Shown: positions 21,214 to 33,964 of the stretch, in pieces
Numbering within the stretch: position 1 is the first letter of the stretch
How the letters are laid out: every line of letters starts with the position of its first letter
Assembly (NCBI GenBank): GCA_028386065.3
Contig: JAKUCV010006838.1
Location: 58,093 to 122,092 of the forward strand
From: Turnera subulata
Taxonomy: Eukaryota > Streptophyta > Magnoliopsida > Malpighiales > Passifloraceae
DNA: 64,000 nt
Direction: 5' to 3'
Program-made: the position numbers and the translations under genes
The notes under the pieces: model-generated
The model's input: the letters and a program-made list of their open reading frames with translations, nothing else
Databases searched by the model: none
Told to the model about the DNA's origin: nothing

Positions 21214-21683
21214 NNNNNNNNNNNNNNNNNNNNNNNNNNNNNNNNNNNNNNNNNNNNNNNNNNNNNNNNNNNNNNNNNNNNNNNNNNNNNNNNNNNNNNN
21301 NNNNNNNNNNNNNNNNNNNNNNNNNNNNNNNNNNNNNNNNNNNNNNNNNNNNNNNNNNNNNNNNNNNNNNNNNNNNNNNNNNNNNNNNNNNNNNNNNNNN
21401 NNNNNNNNNNNNNNNNNNNNNNNNNNNNNNNNNNNNNNNNNNNNNNNNNNNNNNNNNNNNNNNNNNNNNNNNNNNNNNNNNNNNNNNNNNNNNNNNNNNN
21501 NNNNNNNNNNNNNNNNNNNNNNNNNNNNNNNNNNNNNNNNNNNNNNNNNNNNNNNNNNNNNNNNNNNNNNNNNNNNNNNNNNNNNNNNNNNNNNNNNNNN
21601 NNNNNNNNNNNNNNNNNNNNNNNNNNNNNNNNNNNNNNNNNNNNNNNNNNNNNNNNNNNNNNNNNNNNNNNNNNNNNNNNNNN
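21214..21683. other. Assembly gap (470 N)
   Basis: Unresolved bases located exactly where the 5' LTR repeats sequence present elsewhere in the window; likely a repeat-collapse gap. Confidence 1.
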
Positions 21684-22557
21684 TGTAGAATTATTATCAC
21701 ATGATAAGGATAAGTTATCAAGTGAAATTGATAAGCTTGGAAAGGATAATGAGAAATTATCAAATGATAAGGATGAGTTATTAAGCAAAATTGATAAGCT
21801 TGAAAAAGAAAAGCATGCTCTTAATATGTCTTGCAATGAACTTAATGAGAAGATATCCTCAAATGTATGTTCTTGTGTTGAATTGGGAAAAGAGAATGAA
21901 TCTCTTAAGAATCAAGTTGATGATTTGAAGAAAACCTTAGAGAAATTTACAAATGGTAGAGATAGTCTTAATCTTCTCTTAGGACAACAAAGAAGTTCAA
22001 CACAGAAAGAAGGATTAGGTGCATCTAGTGTGTCAAATGATGTCAAACCTACTGGGCATAATGCTAAGACACATAAACATGGTGTTTCATCTTCTACTCA
22101 TCATAGTAGATCACATGCTCATGACACAAGATCATATACTCATCATAGAAGGTCACATGCTCAAAATGCAAGTAGCGGAAAATCTCATTATGCTAAATTG
22201 TATGCCTACTATGGTAGATCAAATGCTAATGTTGCAAGATCACATGTACACACCGCTAAAAATGAAAGACTACAATATACTAAACCTAGGAAACATATGA
22301 CTCAATTTAGGGAAAACAAGATTATACATAGGGAAGACAAGTATAATAGATTGCATGAACATAGGCAATATGGTACCTATAACCAACCTAGAAGAATGCA
22401 CAATCCAAATGTTATTTGCCACTATTGTAATAGGATAGGTCACATTGCCCCGGTATGTTTTACTAGGCATAGACATTGGGCACAAGATAAGGCTCATCAC
22501 TATTATGTTCCTAACCACCAAGGACCCAAAAAGATTTGGGTACCAAAATCCCTTTGA
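21684..22557 (+). CDS. Ty1/copia (Sirevirus-type) Gag, C-terminal part
   Basis: Open from the gap edge (frame of 21685) to the stop at 22557. The first ~100 residues are a Lys/Glu/Asp/Ser-rich coiled coil with repeats such as LSHDKDKLSSEIDKL. A His/Ser-rich middle follows, with HHSRSHAHDTRSYTHHRRSH-type repeats, then a CCHC zinc knuckle C-X2-C-X4-H-X4-C at 22417-22457 and a tail GPKKIWVPKSL. Gag packages element RNA; the knuckle binds nucleic acid. A stop then separates it from a decayed protease segment. The N-terminal part is hidden by the gap. The open frame suggests either recent insertion or use in trans. Confidence 0.85.
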
Positions 22558-22689
22558 TTTGTTTTACAGGTGTGCTTGAAGGCATCAAGTGTACTTTAGT
22601 ACCTTGACTGCGGATGCTCCAAGCACATAATCAAGGAAGCATCCAAATTCCTAATCGACTCTTGGGGAGTAAGCAAGCCGAGACAGAAA

Positions 22690-22798
22690 AACATCGATGT
22701 TTAGGAGCCAAACATCGATGTTGAGTGGACTTTAACTAGTATCATTCCCAACCGGCAGCATGAAACATCGATGTTTAGTATCAAAACATCGATGTGCA
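22690..22798. repeat. Internal ACATCGATGT palindromes
   Basis: Four copies of ACATCGATGT in ~110 bp after the protease remnant, with degenerate copies near 24228 and 24246. The motif is therefore not confined to the LTR. Confidence 0.85.
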
Positions 22799-23025
22799 GG
22801 TAAGTACTCTAAACTTACTAAATTATTAACTTTGATGATTTGCGGTTCATAACAATTTCATCATACAAACAAACTAGAGTTTATTGATGTTCATATCTTA
22901 CAATCTTACGATACAATGACTCTTACATGCACTCTATGTTACAATCACACTTGATCACATATCTTACAAAGACACATCTGAATAAAAACATTTTACATGC
23001 TAAACAAGCTTATTACAAAGTGCTT

Positions 23026-23709
23026 CTAACGATTGGGTTCAACTGTTACAGAAAAGCCATTAGGGGTATTAACTATATTAACCCTAATGCAATGACTCCA
23101 AGCAAACCACATTCCACCCGAGTTGTTCTGGCCAGGAAGCTCGAACCGTTGTGTTGGTGGAAAGCGAAGAGGGATAGCTCCATGATTTCCGGTTTGCTGC
23201 CATTGAGTCTCGGTAAGCAGAACCATATTAGGTTTATATTGGTTCTTCAGGTCTCGCAGGATTCGGACAAAATCTTGGGAACGTGCTGTGATACCCCTGC
23301 AGTTCCACACCAAAAGGCGAATCTTTGGCCAAGTGGGCGCTACTCCAGTTGCTCGAGGAATGCTCTGAGCTGTCATAGTAATTTGGTAATAACCGCCCTC
23401 GTTCAACGTCTGGTAGGTTGGTTCCAACCGAAGCTCCTGAAATTTTTCAGAAATAAAAAACATGGTGGAGTTAGCCGTACCATAGTAGGAAGTTCGCAGA
23501 GTTTGTTGATGATCCAGGAATATGACTTCCTCCATAGGGGTAATAAAGAATCGGGACGAATAGACTTCATCCACAAAGACAAGGCGAGAAATTCTTCCTA
23601 GCTCCTCTGGCAACGGCCCTTGTTGCTCATTCACGATACTGAAGGACAATCGATTTCTTCTACCTACGTTTGCACCCTCAATAAAAAAGACGGAGGAAGG
23701 GGCAAGCAT
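23026..23709 (-). CDS. Antisense 227-aa protein, truncated EEP-like domain (copy in Sirevirus)
   Basis: Complete frame opposite to the host element, start at 23709, 227 codons. It aligns without gaps to the protein at 55608-56291, with about two thirds identical residues by eye. Residues 1-125 (MLAPSSVFFIEGANVGRRNR, LVFVDEVYSSRFFITPMEEV, MTAQSIPR) match no family I know. Residues 130-210 (RLLVWNCRG, LKNQYKPNMVLLTETQ, GGMWFAW) resemble the first part of the EEP endonuclease domain of plant LINEs, including the metal-binding Glu of LLTET. The GDFN, Asp and SDH motifs are absent, so nuclease activity is unlikely. A TATA box lies 57 bp upstream. It replaces pol. Function unknown; a binding or dominant-negative role is only a guess. 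Confidence 0.85.
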   Translation of the reverse strand: MLAPSSVFFIEGANVGRRNRLSFSIVNEQQGPLPEELGRISRLVFVDEVYSSRFFITPMEEVIFLDHQQTLRTSYYGTANSTMFFISEKFQELRLEPTYQTLNEGGYYQITMTAQSIPRATGVAPTWPKIRLLVWNCRGITARSQDFVRILRDLKNQYKPNMVLLTETQWQQTGNHGAIPLRFPPTQRFELPGQNNSGGMWFAWSHCIRVNIVNTPNGFSVTVEPNR

Positions 23710-23765
23710 TTTTTTTTCTCTTTGAAATTGGCTACAATTTTCTGACTAATAAGCTTAATCCCTGC

Positions 23766-23773
23766 CTTTTATA
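23766..23773 (-). promoter_or_regulatory. TATA box of the antisense gene in the Sirevirus-like element
   Basis: Minus-strand TATAAAAG within tctataaaaggcagg, 57 bp before the ATG at 23709. The second copy of the gene also has TATAAAAG upstream (55497-55504). Confidence 0.7.
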
Positions 23774-24364
23774 GAATCAAAGCTGAAATGTTCCAAGGGG
23801 CGACCCCTACCACATTTGCCAGAGATTAGGAAATACTTCGACAAATAGAAACGCCAATTTCATTATTACTAACCGCCAATTTCTCAACTAATCAAGAATC
23901 TGTTTTGTTGAAAATTTTAGCCTAACGTTGCATTATTGATTTGTCACGAGATTTACTGTCTATCTAGCTAGGTATCGGAGGCAACCAAAGTCCAACTGAC
24001 AAGACAATTTCTCGAGCCCGGTGCACTGACGACAAGAAGAAAATGTCTCTTAGGGGCAGAGGGACACTTACCACCTCTTGAAATTGTCACACATGTTTCA
24101 TCTCCATAAAACTCATGTATTATCTTTGCTAACTTGAGCACCCGAGGCTCGTCTAACTATGTTTGGCAGGTACCCCTCACTAAGGCCAAAAGACAGGGGG
24201 AACAAAAATCGGGTGGAACCAACAAACATCAATGTTGTTATCATACACATCGATGATTGATCAATTCAGAATGAAGCAAAATAGGAACCATCTCTCTAAA
24301 CCCTTATCCTTGTCATCCTTTATGCTTTGTTTTCCATAAAATACTTTGCCATATGTATGAACTT

Positions 24365-24580
24365 AGGGGGAATTATAAGTCATACCTTAAGGGGGAAGAA
24401 TAAATATATGTATCATCATTTCTTTTTGCTAACGCCAAAAGGGGGAAAATAGGAAGAAGTATATGCACCAAGTTAGGGGGAATCACAATTTGAAATACAT
24501 AGGGGGAATTATCCTTATGTTGAACTCATAAAAATTGGCATATACTTCTAGTTGTTTGTCATTATCAAAAAGGGGGAAAT
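24365..24580 (+). other. Multiple polypurine tracts
   Basis: Six runs of the form agggggaa or aagggggaa at about 24365, 24389, 24439, 24475, 24501 and 24570. The last directly abuts the 3' LTR start at 24581. Repeated tracts before the 3' LTR are characteristic of Sireviruses. Confidence 0.85.
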
Positions 24581-26161
24581 TGTTAGAACTCATGCCTCCT
24601 TGTTTCATTTCAGGGTTTTGATAATGACAAACCTTGGCTCAATTGATGACATCCTTTAAGCAAAAAGAAATCAAGCAAAGATCAAGAGCTCAAACAATGT
24701 GATCAATTTGAAGCTACAAGCAATGAGAGCAAGAGAAGTTAGGAATCTATTTTGTACAAAGTTTTGATATTGAAAAACACATTCTATCAAGTAAACAAGG
24801 ACTCAACCAAAGAGATCAAGAATTCAAGAGAAGAAGAACAAGAGAAGTTAGGACTCATTTGTACAAGGTAAAACACTCAAACTTCTCTTAAGCATTGGCT
24901 CAAATAAAACAAGTTTTACTCATGCATTTTATAGCATCATTTCAATCACAAAATGTGTTTTTTTTTTAAATAATGAACATCGATGTAGTAAATTGAGACA
25001 TCGATGTTCTTGCCTTCAAACTTCTTCCAAAACGGGCAGTAAGGTCTGAACATCGATGTTGGCATCCCAAACATCGATGTTCTCATGACCGTTGCACTTA
25101 AAAATGATCTGTCCTAGCACAACATCGATGTTGTGATTTTAGACATCGATGTTCTTCATTTGTGTTTTCAGTTTTTCTTGGCAGAATCATTTCAACATCG
25201 ATGTAGCACAATTGCACATCGATGTTCAAATAAAGGCATGCATAAATTCCTTGGCAGAATCATTTCCACATCGATGTTCAACATGGAAACATCGATGTGG
25301 CATTACTAAACATCGATGTTTACTTGTTGCACATCGATGTTCATACTTTGGCCGCCTTTAATTGTTTTTGGCAGAATGTTTGCTACATCGATGTAGCATT
25401 CTACTACATCGATGTTCTACTAGCCGTTGGAGAAATAATTTAAAATTGCTGGCTAAAACATCGATGTTTAAAGGCAAAACATCGATGTTTTGCCGTTATA
25501 GCAGACAACTTTTTAGCACCCACTATGTTTTGTTTAAGGCTGTTTTTGGGTGGATTTAAAACGGCTCTATAACTTTTCAAAGCTATAAATTGAGCATTTT
25601 TAGCTGTGTTTGAGCATGAATCAACTCTCTACTTACATGCATTCAATTCATACATTCATCAATTCTTAATTGAGCCAATATCCTATTGAGGATTTGAGAG
25701 TTTCCCCTTTTTGAGCTTCATTTGTACACTCACATCTGCTCTTTGAGAGAGACCTCTTGTTTGAGTGATTATTGTATTGTTATACACCTTGAGGGAGGTT
25801 AGTTCCCTTGGTTGATTCACAAGAAGAGGTGTATATCTTCTTGTGTGAAAAGTCTTGAGGTGAGGTATCTTCAAGCAAGAGAGCTGAAGTTCATGTGACT
25901 TGAACTTTCAGGTTTAGGATTCTTGTGACTAGAATTCCTAGGTTGTAACGGTTTGTTAAGCACCCGTAAGCTTAACGTAGATAGTGAAATCTTCAAGTGA
26001 GACTTGAAGGGCTGGATTAGCCACACTAGTAGAGTGTGTGTGAACTAGGATAAATTGCTTGTCCTTCATTCTTTCAATTCCGCATTTAATTCCTGCTTAT
26101 TTCGTTTTTATTCGATTATCGCTATTCACCCCCCCTCTAGCGAAGGGCTATTTTTCTAACA
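24581..26161 (+). repeat. 3' LTR of the Sirevirus-like element (1581 bp)
   Basis: Starts TGTTAGAACTC and ends ttctaaca, repeating 20219-21213 with few differences. It contains the palindrome array at 24976-25490 and a C-run motif caccccccctcta before its end. Confidence 0.9.
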
Positions 26162-26169
26162 GCCGGCCT

Positions 26170-26195
26170 AGACCAAAACGACGTCGTTTTGGTCT
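26170..26195. repeat. Perfect 26-bp palindrome with GACGTC core
   Basis: Half-site agaccaaaacgac and its exact inverse. A related palindrome with a TACGTA core lies at 26274-26291, and shorter versions occur in the other family-2 LTR at 32646-32660 and 32727-32743. ACGT-core palindromes are typical plant bZIP binding sites, so they may be LTR promoter or enhancer elements. Confidence 0.75.
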
Positions 26196-26525
26196 AAGGC
26201 GTGGTCAACTCTTCCCAGTCAACGCGCAAGTAGCGTGTAGGTTTTATTTATTTCTTTTATTTTCCTTTAAATCCAAAACTACGTAGTTTTGATAAAAACT
26301 ACTATGTACTCTTTGTTTTACCCCGAAACTCCAATCGTTCTCACAGAAACCGACTAAGAATTAATTCCAGAAGTAATAAAACATTCCAAGGAAAATAAAT
26401 TAATAATAATAATAATTTTCTTGACTTAAAACACCCGGAAATTCCATAAGGGTAAAATTGGAAATAAAATTTCAAAAATTCCGAAAATCCATAAAAGTTA
26501 AATACCGAAAATCCGGGGCGTTACA

Positions 26526-26652
26526 AAAGGTTTCCCAAAAGTTTTGGCACTGATGAAGACAATGCTGTCAAGTCTCAATGAGCATGACAATGATGTTAAA
26601 CAAAGACGAAAATAGCAAAGAGAAGAAGGGAAGATATAACAGTATGATTAAT
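26526..26652. other. Host-side sequence between the solo LTR and the MITE
   Basis: Short stretch continuing the sequence at 17412. It includes agtatgattaat, part of which became the MITE target duplication. Probably decayed coding sequence continuing after 27458. Confidence 0.4.
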
Positions 26653-27447
26653 GGATTAAAGCGTTTTTTGGTCCCTGTGTAAGGCCTTAAAGTTGAAATT
26701 CATCCTCGTGTAGGATTTTGGCCTCTTTTCATCCCTCTGTTCGACTCTTTTGGTTGCCGAAATCCGGCGAAAATCGCTAACATGGCATATTTTTCGGCGC
26801 CACATCAGCCCAAAGATATCGGTTCAACTAAAAAAACCAAACTCAGTCTACCCGAACCGTTCTCCCACCCAATTGACTCATTGATATTGTTTGTCTTATT
26901 ATAAAATCAATTTATAATAGAAAATAAATTCTGTTGTAATATATTTTAATTAATTTTAATAAAGTATATCGATTTGTCAAAATATATATATATATATATA
27001 TAACAATATATATATATATCTATATATATATATAGATATATATATATATATAAGGAAACAAGAAAACTAAGATATTTTGTGAAATTATTTTTATAAAATA
27101 TAAAATAAAAAAAATATATATTGTGTTTTATTATTTTAGAAATAGGCTAACTTTATTATTCAAATTATTTGTATAATTAAAAATATAAAATTATATTTTG
27201 GGTTTCGGGTTATTTAGGTGGGCAGAACCGGTCGGGTATATTCTGGTTTAGTTTTGGGTTTTTCCTGACATGTGGACAAAAAAATCTGATGTGGCGGCGG
27301 AAAATGTGCCACGTCAGCGATTTTCGCCGGATACTGGCCGGAGAGACCAAAAAGGTCGAGCAGAGGTATGAAAAGAGGCCAAAATCCTACACGAGGATGA
27401 ATTCTAACTTTGAGGCCTTACACAAGGACGAAAAAATGCTTTAATCC
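26653..27447. mobile_element. Mutator-type MITE with long terminal inverted repeats
   Basis: Terminal inverted repeats of about 165 bp: the left starts ggattaaagcgttttttgg and the right ends its near-inverse gctttaatcc. Both arms share aaggcctta...gttgaaattcatcctcgtg and the segment around gcgaaaatcgct. A perfect 10-bp duplication tatgattaat (26643-26652 and 27448-27457) fits the 9-11 bp of Mutator-like elements. The middle is AT-rich with a TA microsatellite (26981-27052) and no coding sequence. Confidence 0.85.
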
Positions 27448-27457
27448 TATGATTAAT

Positions 27458-29852
27458 AGTGCTCTTTATCTCTCTGCTGCTACTAAACCTGATACTATGA
27501 TCAATGTTTGGTTTTGTCTATACTTCATTGTTGTTTTAATGTATCCAAGCTAAGTGTTATCAAATGATCTTTTCAAGAGCTCAAAAGTTATATCTTTATA
27601 TTAGATCACAGTAGCCCAAAAGTTATTTTCTTTGGAACTGTTTAATTATTCTAATAATGACTTTGTTGGATATCTATTAGATTAAAAAGAACAAGTGGTT
27701 CTTGTTAGTGCATTGCATAATCATTTCTATCTTGGTTTAGCAAAAAGTACAATTTGGCGTCTGTGAAACCGAATTTTTTATTACTGGTGTTATAACATGC
27801 TCAAGTTGGTTAGATGAAATATATGTTATAGCCTAGATTATATATGCCTTCCTATTCTATGTGATAGCTCAAGTGTGCTTATCTCTCTAAAGATTCAGTC
27901 TAACACTCATGTACCAAACACATTGAAGAGATACAAAATTTCATCAACGATCATATGCTTAAGAAGGATATAACACTTGTTCCTTTTAAAAGTGAGAATT
28001 AACTTGCAGGTTTTTCACCAAGTGACTGAAGGAAGATCAGTTCACCAGGATTCATGTGGAGAATGAAATGCGCACTCCACATTGGAGTATCTACAATTCT
28101 TCTTTGGTGATATCTCTCAACTTTGATCTCTTTATATGTGAACATGCATATTCATCACTTAGTCCATGAACATTCAATTGCACACTTGCACTTAACATTT
28201 GAGCAATGATGAAATTACGATGGAGATAAAAAAATGGATTGGTGAAATTGGTGACTTATAAAGAAATCAGAGAGCAAGCTGCTTTAGCATCAGAGATGCC
28301 ACAAATTCAAAAGGCAGATGTTGAAAAAGAATGCATCAATCTTTGTGCAAAAATTCTAAAGAAAGAGAGGGCCTATTTTCACCTCTATAGGCAAAAATCT
28401 TTCACAAGCTGAGCCTGCCAAACCTGCTGGATTCTTGCAGCGTGCATGTTACTTTTCAAAAAGGTAACATTGGGGTAGAATACTTTTCAAATAGATGGGG
28501 TTGTTGAGAGAATTTGTATTGATAACCTGAAATACCCGTTGGACAATCAGTTTCCTTCATATCCACTTACTCAACTATCTTTCCAATACTCTCTCTCATA
28601 TCCTACCTTTATCCTTTGCACAAACGGAGTGAGATGAATGCTAACCATGGTGGAAATAATTCTTGTCTCTCTTTCCTTCTACAAATTCGAAAACCAATCT
28701 CAAATTAAGCCAATCTGATCTAAACACAAAAATCCTTATATATCTCCACCCAAAGTACAAAATGGAACATGAAGCACACTTGAAGTAAGAGTTGAAGACT
28801 TTGAAGTCTCTCAATTCTCAAATTATGTAGCGTTCCTACTGGAGAAGACCTTAAAGTGTTCAAATAGAAGGATAGAGAAGATGTTTCAGTCAATAATCAT
28901 ATTCCAAGCTCAAGTAAGTCAAAGGCCCCTCAAGGAGAATCAAGTCAAGAAAAAAACTTCAAGTGGTTTCTGAAGTCTAACTTCTCAAGACTATTCAAGA
29001 GAAAAATTTGTTGAGGCACCACCAAGTCTTAGAGAGAAAATTGAGAAGAAGAAGAAAATACCAAGAACTCATCTGTAAGAAGAAGGCCAAAAAGGAAAAC
29101 ACTCAAGGGAAACCGAGTCAACATGAGACTGAATCTACTCCAGAAATGCTACTGTCATAGATAATTTAGAATAAAATTTTTTTGTTGAAGCACCACCAGA
29201 TCTTGAAGAAATAATTATTGAAGAGCCTGAAAAGGCTACTTGGCTATAGATCTGGAGAAGTTTGAAAGTGCTTTTGGCTTCTACGATGGCAAAATGGAAA
29301 ATAAAGAGAAACACAAGACTAAAGAAGAGGACTTCTTACCAATGCCTCTCAAAGAAAGGGAAAGAGAAAGTTGTTAGAATTTCAGACTCTGAAGTATGAG
29401 AAAAGCTTCCAGTATTGAGCAAAAGAGTCCAAGTCTAGAGAAGAAGCTTCTTTAATTCCTATCATATAAAGTAAATGCTTGTTAAATCGAGAAAAGGGAT
29501 GAAGAAGAGAAAGCTTGTTGAAGATGCCTATCTATCAAGTGAGAGTTCAATAGAGGGAATGAAAATGATCGAGGAGCTGCTGTTAGCAGTAAAATCCCTA
29601 AAGTCACAATATGCACTCCTGCCGGATTATGTTAGACTTGGTGTTCCAAGAGGCAACAAAAGAGCAAGCTTTGAGACTCATATGTCACTTCCTAGAAAGG
29701 CTTGATCTTAACTTGATTGAGTAATTTTACACCAATATGGCCTTAAAAGTATGATGATGATGATGGAAGAATCATTGGAATGAAGGAGGACTTGATGGTT
29801 TCCAGTAGAAAACTTGAAGGGGTGATGCAAATTCAAAAAGAGCATGGACATA
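27458..29852 (+). pseudogene. Decayed coding sequence, probably a Sirevirus-type non-pol ORF
   Basis: Short open stretches with many stops. The best piece is at 29499-29705 (MKKRKLVEDAYLSSESSIEG, then a helical KMIEELLLAVKSLKSQY segment). Earlier pieces are Lys/Glu-rich, and VEAPP-type phrases occur twice (29003-29020 and 29185-29205). Continuation across the solo LTR at 29858-32950 ends with YYHPPPAATPQEEES and a stop at about 33034. The Sirevirus-like purine tracts and LTR downstream suggest an envelope-like or additional ORF of such an element. No domain is recognised. Confidence 0.4.
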
Positions 29853-29857
29853 TTGTT

Positions 29858-32950
<3,093 letters not shown>

Positions 32951-33034
32951 TTGTTGGCTAAGGTCAGAGATTCTTCTTACTATCATCCACCACCTGCTGC
33001 CACTCCACAAGAAGAAGAATCTATTGCCCATTAA

Positions 33035-33964
33035 ACCGGTTTTGACTCCTTCTCATCTATTGCTCTTTAGATTCATGCATTCCTATATCATAACATAATT
33101 TTAATTGCCTGTTTGGATTTTATATTAGTATGTGCATATTATGTTGATTATTTTTTTTTAAATACAATGCTACATGTTTTGTTATCTATTGGTTTTATTC
33201 ATGCAAAATAGGGGATATACCATTAATGAGCTTTTTGAGCTCTTAGTTGATGCTTTTAGAAATATTATTATTGAGTCACTATCACTGCATCATATTATTT
33301 TGACATTCTGATTTATTATTTATATTATTGTTGATGTTATATATTTGCTTGTTGACTGATACTTTGAGTTGATTTTTGGCACGATTGATGCCAAAACGTG
33401 AGTATTTCCACTTGGTTGAGTTATTAACACCTTTATGCAGGAAATTTGATCGTCCTCTTTTAGCTTACTTCCGATTTATCTTATACAGAGAAGATCAATA
33501 TTGAGCTCTAAATTTTACAGATACTTGATCGCAAATACTTGCATACTTATATGACATAGTTGAATCATGCATGAGTGAGATGTTCTTATATTGCAAAAAT
33601 ATTTTAGATAGGGGGAGCATACAATATTTCTCCCCCTTATGATATCCAACTTGATCATATTTGCTTTTTGGAATATAGTGTGCAAGTATCTGATAATGCA
33701 TTCTTATATTTCTCAGCAACACTATTTCTCCCCCTTATGATATCCAACTTGATCATATTTGCTTTTTGGAATATAGTGTTGCGTGATCGCAAATACTTGC
33801 ATACTAATATGACATAGTTGAATCATGTATGAGTGAGATGTTCTTATATTGCAAAAATATTTTAGATAGGGGGAGCATACAATAAGGGGGAGCATTTGTG
33901 CAAAACTGATTTTAAAAGTTATTGTCTTTTCACGCAAAGGTTGTCATCATAAAAAAGGAGGAGA
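33035..33964 (+). mobile_element. Sirevirus-like 3' untranslated region with repeated purine tracts
   Basis: Contains purine tracts atagggggagcat (about 33608 and 33867), aagggggagcattt (about 33882) and aaaaaggaggagattt (33952-33967). A ~95-bp direct repeat occurs (33530-33620 and 33788-33876), and a second stretch, tttctcccccttatgatatccaac, occurs twice (about 33619 and 33723), partly as inverted copies of the purine tract. A short inverted pair, ttggcacgattgatgccaa, lies at 33377-33396. Confidence 0.65.

Larger units (their letters stand above)
20219..26161 (+). mobile_element. Non-autonomous Sirevirus-like Ty1/copia element carrying an antisense gene
   Basis: LTR starts TGTTAGAACTC at 20219 and 24581; the element ends ttctaaca at 26161; perfect 5-bp duplication gccgg (20214-20218 and 26162-26166). 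The interior holds a gag C-terminus (to 22557), a protease remnant at about 22598-22632 (YLDCGCSKH), then no integrase, reverse transcriptase or RNase H. Their place is taken by a gene on the opposite strand (23026-23709). Six purine tracts of the type agggggaa lie between 24365 and 24580, a known Sirevirus trait. The gap at 21214-21683 hides the 5' LTR end and start of the interior. Confidence 0.85.
17413..26525 (-). mobile_element. Solo gypsy-type LTR (family 2) split by a Sirevirus-like element
   Basis: Plus-strand left end is tgaaacgcccgtatccc and right end is ccggggcgttaca. The same ends bound the solo LTR at 29858-32950. After removal of the insertion at 20219-26161 (plus a 5-bp duplication) its length is about 3.17 kb. 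Flanking bases are aaaag on the left and aaagg on the right, an imperfect duplication. It contains a GA/GGA-rich stretch (18017-18086), a GC-rich block near the plus-strand right side, and splice-like signals. No internal coding region remains, as expected after LTR-LTR recombination. Confidence 0.82.

Noticed and set aside
21186..21836. Long ORFs across the N region
   Set aside because: Artefacts of translating unknown bases.
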